Positions 38,886-46,102 of a DNA stretch of 46,102 nucleotides are shown here, in pieces; the first letter of the stretch is position 1; each line of letters opens with the position of its first letter. Source of the stretch: Bacteriovoracaceae bacterium. Its GTDB lineage: Bacteria; Bdellovibrionota; Bacteriovoracia; Bacteriovoracales; Bacteriovoracaceae. The stretch lies in the NCBI GenBank assembly GCA_023701435.1, contig JAMPXB010000027.1:1-46102 (forward strand), in the 5' to 3' direction. The notes below the pieces were generated by a model. That model saw nothing but the letters and a program-made list of their open reading frames with translations. It was not told where the DNA came from and searched no databases. The position numbers and the translations under genes were made by a program.

Positions 38886-40655
38886 CTAGGTGTTCAGTTG
38901 GTAATTAATGTTTTTACTCATCGGCATCCGATATCCAAAGCCAAAGCTTTTGGCCTTTACTTTTAAGATCGGGCAGAACTGACTTCTTTTATACTCTGAT
39001 TTTAGATAGAGATGAAGGACCTTTGTAATTTCCGCCTCACTATAACCTAATTCTAACAATTGTTTTTTGCCTAAGCGGTAGCTCAAGATGCCCTCAAGCA
39101 TCGGATCGAGTCTTTCATAAGGAGGAAGTGAGTCCTGGTCCAGTTGGTTTTCCCGGAGCTCGGCCGATGGACCCCGATGGATGATACCTTCCGGGATGAG
39201 ATTACCAAAATGCTGATTGATGTAGTCACCGAGGCGGTAAACCTCGGTTTTATAAAGGTCCCCCAGAAGAGAGAGGGCCCCGACCGAATCGCCGTACTGA
39301 GTGGAGTAACCTACCGCCAGCTCGGATTTGTTGGAAGTATTGATGACCATCGCCCCGGTTTGGTTAGAGCGGGTATAGAGCAGGGTACCTCGCAGGCGGC
39401 TCTGGACATTTTCATCAGTCAGCCCCTCAAAAGATTCAGGGAAGGTCTGGGTGAAGGCATTTTTAACGGCCGAATGAAGAAACTTGATAGGGAGATAAGA
39501 TAAAGGAATGCCCAGCTTTTTACACATCTGCTCGGAGAGTCCGGTAGATACAGAAGAGGAGTACATGCTGGGCATGTAGATCGCTTCAACTGACTGGCCA
39601 GGTTTTAGAGCGAGCTTCACAATCGCCAGCACCAAAGCTGAATCCATTCCTCCTGAGAGGGCCACCAGAAATTTTTTAAAGCCGCTTTTGGTGGCATATT
39701 CCTGGAGTCCAAAGATCAGGGCCTCCAAGACCTCACTACATTCTTCATCATTCCAGCCTTTCATCGCAGCTGGTTTGCGGGAGGTATCGAGTTGGGGCGA
39801 GAAGAGTCCTTCCCAGGTATTCTCAAAGCGCTGGACGGGTTTTTCAGTATATTCGCTTTGAATATCGTCCAGACTGATGGACAGAGAGTCCTGTTCGAAA
39901 GATTTTAGTTCGGTGATCAGCTTAGGTCCTGCCATCACAAAACTATTACCATCAAAAATGACTTCATCTTCTCCTCCCACCCGGTTCAGATAGAAGAAAG
40001 GACAGGCAAATTGCAATGAAATGGTCTTAGCGCGCTCATGTCTTTTTTTCTTTTTGGCGACATCAAAAGGGGAAGCAGAGAGATTAATGATGGCGTCGAC
40101 TGACATTTTTTTCTCGGCCACTTCCTGCAGCATCAATTCGCAAGGATCAACATCATGAAAGCTTGAGGCCCACATGTCTTCACAAATGAGCAAACCAAAA
40201 GTTTTTCCATTAAATTGATAAAATGCATTTTGCGAGCCTTTGGAGAAATATTTTTGCTCATCAAAAATGTCGTAATTAGGTAACAATCTTTTAGTGTAGA
40301 GATTCTTTAGTCCTTCACCAGGAACTACCTCATATATGACGTTACGAATTTTTGTGGGTATGCCTCCACTGCTACTTTCAAATTCGTAAGCAATACCTCC
40401 CACCAGCGCGCGCCATTTACCATTTTGTTTTTTGGCCCAGTCATTCAGGTCTTTTAAATACTCCTGGTAGCTCTCCATAAAAGGTCGTTGCAATACCAGG
40501 TCCTGCAAAGGATAACCGGTGAGGTAGAGTTCGGGAAAAAGGTGGAGGCCATCGCCCTTTAAAAGACCGACTGTCGTCTCGAAAATGGCGTCGAAATCGG
40601 CCAGAGTGTGATGAGTTTGATGAAGAATAACAGTTGTTTTCATACGAGAGTCCAT
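38886..40655 (-). CDS. nadE: glutamine-dependent NAD+ synthetase
   Basis: Last step of NAD synthesis: deamido-NAD plus glutamine and ATP to NAD. The 589-residue fusion has an N-terminal glutaminase (nitrilase fold: Glu42 in Phe-Pro-Glu-Leu, Lys in Tyr-Thr-Lys-Arg, Cys in Leu-Ile-Cys-Glu-Asp-Met-Trp) and a C-terminal synthetase with the ATP loop Ser-Gly-Gly-Met-Asp-Ser-Ala. ATG 40655 or ATG 40643 could be the start; neither has a strong ribosome site. Followed after 12 nt by the histone-H1-like gene, probably in one transcript. Confidence 0.95.
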   Translation of the reverse strand: MDSRMKTTVILHQTHHTLADFDAIFETTVGLLKGDGLHLFPELYLTGYPLQDLVLQRPFMESYQEYLKDLNDWAKKQNGKWRALVGGIAYEFESSSGGIPTKIRNVIYEVVPGEGLKNLYTKRLLPNYDIFDEQKYFSKGSQNAFYQFNGKTFGLLICEDMWASSFHDVDPCELMLQEVAEKKMSVDAIINLSASPFDVAKKKKRHERAKTISLQFACPFFYLNRVGGEDEVIFDGNSFVMAGPKLITELKSFEQDSLSISLDDIQSEYTEKPVQRFENTWEGLFSPQLDTSRKPAAMKGWNDEECSEVLEALIFGLQEYATKSGFKKFLVALSGGMDSALVLAIVKLALKPGQSVEAIYMPSMYSSSVSTGLSEQMCKKLGIPLSYLPIKFLHSAVKNAFTQTFPESFEGLTDENVQSRLRGTLLYTRSNQTGAMVINTSNKSELAVGYSTQYGDSVGALSLLGDLYKTEVYRLGDYINQHFGNLIPEGIIHRGPSAELRENQLDQDSLPPYERLDPMLEGILSYRLGKKQLLELGYSEAEITKVLHLYLKSEYKRSQFCPILKVKAKSFGFGYRMPMSKNINYQLNT

Positions 40656-40737
40656 TGTGGCTTGACACGTTGCCTAAAAAAAGGGTATTTGAGGACCTCC
40701 TGATTATACAAAAAAAGAACCCAAAAAGAGAGTACTC

Positions 40738-42093
40738 ATGCAGAAATCTGGGCAAACTCGAGTGTTAGTTATTGGAGCAGGACTCGCCGGCTCGGAAGCC
40801 GCCATGTTTTTGGCAAAAAATGGCATTTCCGTGGTGTTGATAGAAGGGAAGGCCTTGAAGCTTAATCCCGCCCAAAAAATTCCTACCTTTGCTGAACTTG
40901 TTTGTACCAATTCTTTGAAGTCTCTCGATCCTTTTTCCGCCCACGGACTTTTAAAATCTGAAATGAAGGCGCTGGGCTCATTTATCATTGAGGCAGCCGA
41001 AAAGCATGCTGTGCCGGCCGGAGATGCCCTGGCCGTTGATCGTGAGAACTTCTCGGCCGAGATTACGGAAAAATTGAAGGCCCATCCTTTAATTCGCGTA
41101 GTGGAATTAGAAGCCGATGATCCTCTAAAACTCAAAGAGCGCTTTGAGTGTGACTACGTGATTGTGGCCACTGGCCCCCTCACCACCAAATCACTGGAAG
41201 ACTGGATCTTAAAAGAAGTCTCCGGTGATGACTTTTATTTCTATGATGCCATTGCTCCGGTAGTGGATGCCGATACTCTTGATATCTCTAAAATGTATTT
41301 TAAGGACCGCCATAAAGAGATGGAAGCTGGTGGAGACTATCTGAACTCCGCCATGACTAAAGAGCAGTACTACGCTTTCATCGAAGAGTTAAAAAACGCT
41401 GAGAAAGTTCCGCCTAAAGCATTTGAAGATTGGAAATTTTTTGAATCTTGTTTGCCGATTGATTTAATGGCCGAAAGAGGTCCTGACACCGCTCGCTTCT
41501 CATGTATGAAGCCGGTGGGACTTGAGCCGGACATCAACGGAAAATGGCCTTTTGCCGTGGTTCAACTCCGTAAAGAAAACCTTTTAGGTTCGGCCTATAA
41601 CCTGGTGGGATTTCAAACCCGTCTGACTTATAAAGAACAAGTGCGTGTATTCCGCATGATTCCAGGATTGGAAGAAGCAAGCTTCATCCACTTGGGTTCT
41701 TGTCACCGCAATTCCTTTTTAAATGCCAGAAAACTTCTGGATAACGACCTTAAGTCTAAAAAATATCCTGAGCTTTATTTTGCAGGGCAAATCACGGGAG
41801 TAGAAGGGTACACGGAGTCGGCTTCGATGGGACTTTACGTAGCCTTTCAAATACTTCGTCGAATTAAAGGCGAAGCGCCTATCATGTTCCCAGTGGAAAC
41901 AGCGATGGGGGCACTGGTGAACTACATCATGACCATTGAGAAGCCTTGTCCGTCCAATATCAACTTTGGCCTTCTGCCTGCCATTGAATTTACCAAAGAG
42001 ATGAAGAAGGCGGGCGGTAAGAAACTTAAGAAAGAACTTGTGGCCCGGCGAGCACAAGAAGTTTTCCAAAGCTTCACATCTTCGTTAAGATAA
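40738..42093 (+). CDS. trmFO: folate-dependent tRNA (uracil-54) methyltransferase TrmFO
   Basis: Makes ribothymidine at position 54 of tRNA using methylene-tetrahydrofolate and FAD. The 451 residues begin with the FAD motif Val-Ile-Gly-Ala-Gly-Leu-Ala-Gly-Ser-Glu-Ala-Ala. Typical are Leu-Val-Cys-Thr-Asn-Ser-Leu-Lys-Ser, the catalytic Cys in Arg-Phe-Ser-Cys-Met-Lys-Pro-Val-Gly-Leu, and Phe-Ala-Gly-Gln-Ile-Thr-Gly-Val-Glu-Gly-Tyr near the end. Followed after 5 nt by an EamA transporter gene. Confidence 0.97.
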   Translation: MQKSGQTRVLVIGAGLAGSEAAMFLAKNGISVVLIEGKALKLNPAQKIPTFAELVCTNSLKSLDPFSAHGLLKSEMKALGSFIIEAAEKHAVPAGDALAVDRENFSAEITEKLKAHPLIRVVELEADDPLKLKERFECDYVIVATGPLTTKSLEDWILKEVSGDDFYFYDAIAPVVDADTLDISKMYFKDRHKEMEAGGDYLNSAMTKEQYYAFIEELKNAEKVPPKAFEDWKFFESCLPIDLMAERGPDTARFSCMKPVGLEPDINGKWPFAVVQLRKENLLGSAYNLVGFQTRLTYKEQVRVFRMIPGLEEASFIHLGSCHRNSFLNARKLLDNDLKSKKYPELYFAGQITGVEGYTESASMGLYVAFQILRRIKGEAPIMFPVETAMGALVNYIMTIEKPCPSNINFGLLPAIEFTKEMKKAGGKKLKKELVARRAQEVFQSFTSSLR

Positions 42094-42098
42094 CTGTT

Positions 42099-43001
42099 AT
42101 GGCCGGAACACTACTCGTCATTTTAGCATCTTTATTTTGGGGCATGGATTCCCTGATTCGCTATCCTTTGGTGGAGCGTGGAATTAATCCAGTGACTATC
42201 GTTTTTTACGAGCACTGTATCTTATCGCTCATTTTCTCCTTAGGGCTAATTCCTCAAATTAAGCGCCTCGGCGAAATTAAACTGGTTGATCTGCTTAGCT
42301 TCTTTATTGTCGGCGGATTTGGTTCTGCCGTCGCCACAGTTGCTTTTACTGAATCGTTTCAATTTCTTAATCCTTCGCTGGTTATTTTACTGCAGAAACT
42401 TCAGCCGATTGTCGTCATTCTGCTCGCCTCAATTGTCTTAAAAGAAGAAATTCAGAAACCTTTCCTCATCTGGACAGCAGTATGCCTGATTGGAGGACTG
42501 CTGGTCAGCTCACCGGATATCGAGCGCTTCTATCAACTGATTTTAATCGATATGAATGCTGTCACTTCAGATGTCGCTGTTAAGGGATATGGATTGGTGG
42601 GCATTTCTGTCCTGGGTTGGGGAGCTGCTACTGTCTTTGGTAAGCGACTTTCGATGGCGGGTTTTGAGCCCAAGTCTATTATGGCCGGAAGATTTTTTAC
42701 TGGTCTTTTGGTACTCATCCCTTTTGTGCAGTGGGACCGCAACATGATTCTTCCGCAAGGAAGTGATTATTTAAAGATTTTAGTGATGGTGATCATATCC
42801 GGGGCCCTGGCAATGTGGTTTTATTATCAGGGATTAAAACGTCTTTCTGCTAAAACAACCGCCATTGCCGAGATGTTTTTTCCGTTTTTTGCCATTATTG
42901 TGAACTGGGTTTTCCTGGGCAAACAGCTGACCGAACTCCAGCTCATTGGCGGGGCCATTCTCATCGTTGGATCACTGGTGATTCAGTTAAAAAAGTACTA
43001 A
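42099..43001 (+). CDS. EamA/DMT-family transporter
   Basis: A 300-residue inner-membrane protein with about ten hydrophobic segments in two repeats of the drug/metabolite transporter type. Each repeat has the EamA look: a start with Trp-Gly (Leu-Phe-Trp-Gly-Met-Asp and Leu-Gly-Trp-Gly-Ala-Ala-Thr) and a later Pro-rich helix with Val-Leu-Lys-Glu-Glu or Phe-Leu-Gly-Lys-Gln before the last helix. Substrate unknown. Sits 5 nt after trmFO and 3 nt before the glycosyltransferase gene, so probably one transcript. Confidence 0.9.
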   Translation: MAGTLLVILASLFWGMDSLIRYPLVERGINPVTIVFYEHCILSLIFSLGLIPQIKRLGEIKLVDLLSFFIVGGFGSAVATVAFTESFQFLNPSLVILLQKLQPIVVILLASIVLKEEIQKPFLIWTAVCLIGGLLVSSPDIERFYQLILIDMNAVTSDVAVKGYGLVGISVLGWGAATVFGKRLSMAGFEPKSIMAGRFFTGLLVLIPFVQWDRNMILPQGSDYLKILVMVIISGALAMWFYYQGLKRLSAKTTAIAEMFFPFFAIIVNWVFLGKQLTELQLIGGAILIVGSLVIQLKKY

Positions 43002-43004
43002 TTT

Positions 43005-44054
43005 ATGAAAACAGCAATAGCCATCGATTCTTTACTCTTAAGGGATGATTCTATCTTTATGGTAGAGCTGATCCTTAACTTGTTTCCGAATTCTGAAATT
43101 TACACCATCGCCCATAAGCAGGGTGGAATTCTGGGGCAGATTGAAACCAGACCGATCGTCTCGTCATTCCTGACTCATAAGACGAAAGATTCATCGGTCT
43201 TCAGAAAGAACTTCTGGATCATGCCTTCGGCAGTTAAGGCCATCCCGCTTCATCCCTCGATTGAGAAAGTAATTGTTTTAAGCCGTGGTTATATTCACGG
43301 ATTGAATCTTCCAGAGCATGTGGAAAAATATCTCTACATCATGGACTGGCACATGATTGATCAAAATGAGGTCAGCTGGTTCCAAAAGTTCTTCATCCCA
43401 TTTGTTAACGACTGGAGAGAGAAGGCACTTACCAAGTATCCGCGAATTGCCATCAGCTCTGAAGCTTTGAAGGCTGAACTGGATCTTCCCAATGCTGAAG
43501 TGATAGCTCCTACTTACCGGACTGAAGAATATCCTTTCGTCCGCGATGAAGATCACAATTTCATGTTCACCCATCAACTTGTATATACCCATGATTTGAA
43601 GCTCGATGAAATGAGAGCGATCTTTAAATTCTTAACGGGTAAAGGTGAAACGGTTCGTGTTCTTGGACCAGAGTCTCATCTTGATGCGATTAAAAAAGAA
43701 TTTCCTCAAGTTGAATTTGGTGGAGATCACTGTGAGGCCACCAGTGCCTTATACTCCCATCAGGCCAAGGCCATTTGGGATTTTTCCCGTTCTTTCTTTC
43801 CTTCCAAGGCTTTTGGTGGATTGGCCACAGGTCGCCCGGTGGTTGTCCGGGACCGTCGCATAGAGCGCGAGTACCTCACCAGCGGTGCCCATTTCCTTAA
43901 AGATTTCTCAGCGGAAGCCATTGAAGCGGTCTACCAGGAAGTCGAAGACAGCTATATGAGTGCTGATCGCAAGGTATTACGTCGCCTGGGTCTTAAATGG
44001 AACGAAAGACTTTTCAAAACCCGAATGGTGAAATTCTTAAATAAAAACGATTAG
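43005..44054 (+). CDS. glycosyltransferase (GT4-like)
   Basis: A 349-residue protein with the layout of a GT-B glycosyltransferase. The N-terminal half contains Val-Ile-Val-Leu-Ser-Arg-Gly near 87-93 and Ile-Ala-Ile-Ser-Ser-Glu-Ala-Leu near 146. The C-terminal half has Phe-Phe-Pro-Ser-Lys-Ala-Phe-Gly-Gly-Leu-Ala-Thr-Gly-Arg-Pro-Val-Val, the GT4 donor-site region around the Glu/Gly-x-Pro motif, here without the usual Glu. No signal peptide. Sugar and acceptor unknown; surface polysaccharide or LPS is likely. Last gene of the trmFO run; its end overlaps the convergent DUF4105 gene by 4 nt. Confidence 0.75.
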   Translation: MKTAIAIDSLLLRDDSIFMVELILNLFPNSEIYTIAHKQGGILGQIETRPIVSSFLTHKTKDSSVFRKNFWIMPSAVKAIPLHPSIEKVIVLSRGYIHGLNLPEHVEKYLYIMDWHMIDQNEVSWFQKFFIPFVNDWREKALTKYPRIAISSEALKAELDLPNAEVIAPTYRTEEYPFVRDEDHNFMFTHQLVYTHDLKLDEMRAIFKFLTGKGETVRVLGPESHLDAIKKEFPQVEFGGDHCEATSALYSHQAKAIWDFSRSFFPSKAFGGLATGRPVVVRDRRIEREYLTSGAHFLKDFSAEAIEAVYQEVEDSYMSADRKVLRRLGLKWNERLFKTRMVKFLNKND

Positions 44055-45322
44055 AGACTGATCATTTTAAATTCAACATTTCTGCTGTCTTTTTGCACGG
44101 CCAGGCGATAGTCGGCCATGAATTCAATTGTATTTGAATCAGTCAGGAGACCTGCCATCTTCCCCTGAAAGAAGACCTTATTGCCTTTGACTTGAAAGGG
44201 CATGCGGATTGTTTCTTCTGAAAAATCTTGAAGGGAATTATTGTCTCGAAGTTCAATGACGAGATAGATCTCATCATGGCTACGTTTAAACTGATAAGAG
44301 CGGTAGTTCCAGGCCTGATTCTTCAAACTGACCAGAGTATCTGTTTTAAAATTTAAATGCTTCAGATATTTTTTCAGGTACTGATTCTTGTTTTCCAGAC
44401 GGTAAACGATGGTGTCTAAGAGGTCGGACTTTTTAAGAAGAAGTTGTTCTTTCTGGTAATCAGAGTAGAGGGTCTGAGCAATAGGATTGAAACTGTAAGT
44501 TTGATCCAGATCCAGCGCCAGGGTTTTAAGATAGGCCGCCAGGAAATCCACTTTTTCCTCAGAGAGTTCATTGTTGTTCAGATAGATATAATTTAATTCT
44601 TGAGCAGTGAAATGCTCCAGCAACTCTTCTTTAGATATTTGATTGATGTTTAACGCTTTGGCCTTCTCGTTTACTGACTTATAGTTTTTCATGACAAATT
44701 CTGGATAGAGCGTCAGCTCATTTTGTTCAATCCACGGGCCAATCGAGGTTGGGATTTTGCGGGTCTTTTTACTTTTAGTAACTCCGGCTTCAATGAAAAT
44801 TTTCGTGATAACGGCAATACAGTTGTTGGAAAGAAAAGTGTAATTATCGAGCTTTTTTGGGTCGTCCAAATATTTAAATAAAGTATTAAGTAATTGGTTG
44901 AGGGATCTTTGGTCGAGATTAATGACATATCTTTTTAAGTTTCGCTCTTCATCTTTGGTGTACATGTTCCAGTACTCAAACATGGTCATGACTTGAGGGA
45001 TGATGGTATAGCCGCCCACTAAGCTTCTTCTTAAAGAATAATTTTCTTCATAAGAAAGGGCCGAAAAACTGATGACTGCATCGTTGACCCAAGTTGAGTC
45101 ATCATCAATCAGTCTCAACATTCCATGACCAAAACGGCTAGCAAGACTATCTGCCTTGTCGGCGATGATAATTTCAACACCTTTGAGCCGGTGTCTGTTG
45201 GCGTCGACGATTTTGATTTTTTCCTGATTGATTTTTACATATTGATCAACTAGATCGCTGAAGTCTTTGGCTTCAGCAATCTGGATGAGACATGTAAAAA
45301 TAAAAAGGAATTTTAAGATCAT
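44051..45322 (-). CDS. DUF4105 (Lnb N-terminal-domain-like) periplasmic protein
   Basis: A 423-residue exported protein (signal ending Ile-Ala-Glu-Ala-Lys near 19). The DUF4105/Lnb-type domain is seen as Ala-Ser-Arg-Phe-Gly-His-Gly-Met-Leu-Arg-Leu (about 61-71), an Arg-Arg-Ser-Leu-Val-Gly-Gly-Tyr segment, and Tyr-Thr-Phe-Leu-Ser-Asn-Asn-Cys near 160-167. The His and Cys are positioned like a papain/NlpC-type pair, so amidase or thioesterase activity is possible. The C-terminal 230 residues are unassigned and partly coiled. Overlaps the preceding small secreted gene by 4 nt. Confidence 0.85.
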   Translation of the reverse strand: MILKFLFIFTCLIQIAEAKDFSDLVDQYVKINQEKIKIVDANRHRLKGVEIIIADKADSLASRFGHGMLRLIDDDSTWVNDAVISFSALSYEENYSLRRSLVGGYTIIPQVMTMFEYWNMYTKDEERNLKRYVINLDQRSLNQLLNTLFKYLDDPKKLDNYTFLSNNCIAVITKIFIEAGVTKSKKTRKIPTSIGPWIEQNELTLYPEFVMKNYKSVNEKAKALNINQISKEELLEHFTAQELNYIYLNNNELSEEKVDFLAAYLKTLALDLDQTYSFNPIAQTLYSDYQKEQLLLKKSDLLDTIVYRLENKNQYLKKYLKHLNFKTDTLVSLKNQAWNYRSYQFKRSHDEIYLVIELRDNNSLQDFSEETIRMPFQVKGNKVFFQGKMAGLLTDSNTIEFMADYRLAVQKDSRNVEFKMISL

Positions 45323-45879
45323 AATTCAGCTTTTAACTCATTAATGGCAGTTGTAAGTATTCCTGCAGGTGACATAACTTGATCTGAATTCTGACAGTAT
45401 TGTCTTTCGGCACTTTGCTCATTGATTTTATCAGCGAGGTCTTTGAGTGAAATGGAAGTTGATACCGAACGGTTTACACCGACGATGGCTTCTTGCAGAA
45501 GAGGGCCATTACCAAGTTTGGCCTGTCGAAGTAGGGAAAGGCTGGACTCCAGTAGTGATCTTTTGGCCAGTGCTTGCTCTACGCCATCTTCTATTCTGAG
45601 ATCAATATAAGTAGAGGCCAGATAAAGTGAAGAGATTAATCCCGCGCCTGCAGCGGTAGAAACCAGTGGTCCACCAGCTCCTCCGGAAAGGGCACTGATG
45701 ACGATGACGTTGGTGGTTGAGGCAAGGGCGATGCCTTCTTTAATGGCCTGACTATGGTTAGAATTTTTAATGTGAGTATTAACTTCTGATAACTGGTCCT
45801 GATAAGCATTGAAACAGCTCGCCTGGGCGGCCAAAGTTCCAAATAGGACGGTTGTCGCAAGTATCGCCTTAAATTTCAT
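45319..45879 (-). CDS. secreted protein with Gly/Ala-rich hydrophobic hairpin (186 aa)
   Basis: Signal peptide cut after Ala-Gln-Ala (residues 18-20). A hydrophobic, Gly/Ala/Ser-rich stretch at about 47-92 could form a helical hairpin in a membrane (Ile-Val-Ile-Ser-Ala-Leu-Ser-Gly-Gly, Gly-Ala-Gly-Leu-Ile-Ser-Ser-Leu). The rest is helical. Three cysteines, at positions 21, 22-ish and near the end in Tyr-Cys-Gln-Asn, may make a disulfide. GGAGGA lies 5 nt before ATG. It is coupled to the DUF4105 gene, so the pair may act together. Family not recognised. Confidence 0.7.
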   Translation of the reverse strand: MKFKAILATTVLFGTLAAQASCFNAYQDQLSEVNTHIKNSNHSQAIKEGIALASTTNVIVISALSGGAGGPLVSTAAGAGLISSLYLASTYIDLRIEDGVEQALAKRSLLESSLSLLRQAKLGNGPLLQEAIVGVNRSVSTSISLKDLADKINEQSAERQYCQNSDQVMSPAGILTTAINELKAEL

Positions 45880-45916
45880 AATATCCTCCGGTTTTTTTCC
45901 TAGGATAGTGCAAATA

Positions 45917-45926
45917 GGGGGGGGGG
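45917..45926. repeat. G homopolymer (10 G) upstream of the DUF4105 pair
   Basis: Ten consecutive G residues, followed by AAA and a further G run, lie about 40 nt upstream of the secreted-protein start on the minus strand (a C tract in that direction). Such tracts can slip in replication and change promoter spacing. Its length in the chromosome could also be a sequencing artefact. Confidence 0.8.
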
Positions 45927-45956
45927 AAAGGGGGAAGAGTGAAGTGATTACCTTGC

Positions 45957-46065
45957 TGTATAGTTTCTAGTCGATTATGACCTCATCTAATTTCTGAGCG
46001 ATTATGACCCATCAATAATAGTTGTGTACCCTAATTCTATACACTTAGATTAGGAACTATTAGCG
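45957..46065 (+). mobile_element. putative insertion-sequence left end
   Basis: Just before the partial transposase-like gene, a 19-nt unit starting TTTCT and ending CGATTATGACC occurs twice (45964-45982 and 45991-46009, 16 of 19 bases the same, 27 nt apart). Further inside, GTGTACC...ATTCTATACAC (46024-46044) is an imperfect palindrome, and TGTATAG at 45957 is inverted relative to CTATACA at 46037-46043. Spaced sub-terminal repeats like this are common transposase-binding sites. The other end lies outside the window, so the boundary is a guess. Confidence 0.45.
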
Positions 46066-46102
46066 ATGGGAAAGATTCAAATGAGCCAAGAAGAACTTAA
46101 AA
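46066..46102 (+). CDS. transposase-like protein, 5' end only (ISNCY type suspected)
   Basis: The first 12 codons of a gene cut by the window edge: Met-Gly-Lys-Ile-Gln-Met-Ser-Gln-Glu-Glu-Leu-Lys. AGGA lies before ATG 46066. The Met-Ser-Gln-Glu-Glu start is like the helix-turn-helix N-terminus of ISNCY-family transposases, and the repeats just upstream look like an IS end. Twelve residues are too few for a firm family call. Confidence 0.45.
   Translation, partial: MGKIQMSQEELK

Noticed and set aside
1..46102. CRISPR array, prophage or integrative element
   Set aside because: No regularly spaced repeats, no phage structural genes or integrase, and no att-like repeat at the tRNA-Leu were seen.

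Overview
The window (about 46 kb, moderate GC, tightly packed) looks like chromosomal DNA of a Bdellovibrio-like predator, most likely Bacteriovoracia (Bacteriovorax/Peredibacter type). The lineage call rests on gene content: a TIGR02147-type regulator, many small secreted or lipoprotein genes, paired M16 peptidases, a bactofilin/L,D-transpeptidase cluster, a DUF4105 protein, a pseudo-receiver/acidic/coiled-coil protein next to a diguanylate cyclase, and stray flagellar-type domains (FliL, FliG C-terminal). Most of the window is core housekeeping with a few accessory islands.

Left edge (1-2015): tandem small secreted proteins, two of them sharing a perfect 129-nt direct repeat, then a TIGR02147 regulator and a third, divergent member of the same small-protein family, then tRNA-Leu(UAA). 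2042-7022: an overlapping run of a lipoprotein, a cysteine-less NuoB-like protein, a NuoC-NuoD fusion, a one-cluster ferredoxin and a delta-9-type fatty-acid desaturase. I consider this the most novel assembly in the window. 7019-9716 (minus): aat, an arginase-family protein and a 2-hydroxyacid dehydrogenase with 4-nt overlaps. 9763-13095: map, a BFD/NifU-like protein, tatC and small unknowns.

13243-15004 (minus) is a polyamine pair (speE-speB). 15165-16585 holds hldD plus an orphan FliG C-terminal-like protein. 16723-17323 is a sigma-54-type promoter driving a DksA/TraR zinc-finger protein. 17410-17960 is a decayed LolD-like ABC ATPase. 18430-22407 has an alpha/beta hydrolase, htpG, a one-domain asparaginase and an S1/P1 nuclease. 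22558-28518 contains a Cys-rich lipoprotein, an epimerase-like VOC protein, a rhomboid, a 57-aa protein, a FliL-like protein, alanine dehydrogenase and an MBL hydrolase.

28533-31243 is an active plus inactive M16 peptidase pair. 31293-33363 (minus) is an envelope-shape cluster (L,D-transpeptidase, membrane protein, bactofilin). 33502-36944 is a likely polarity or signalling pair. 36941-45879 holds envelope proteins, nadE with a histone-H1-like partner, trmFO, an EamA transporter, a glycosyltransferase and a DUF4105 pair. The right edge (about 45957-46102) enters what looks like an insertion sequence. There is no gene-free stretch over 300 bases, no CRISPR array and no rRNA. All functional statements come from reading the sequence; no database search was run.
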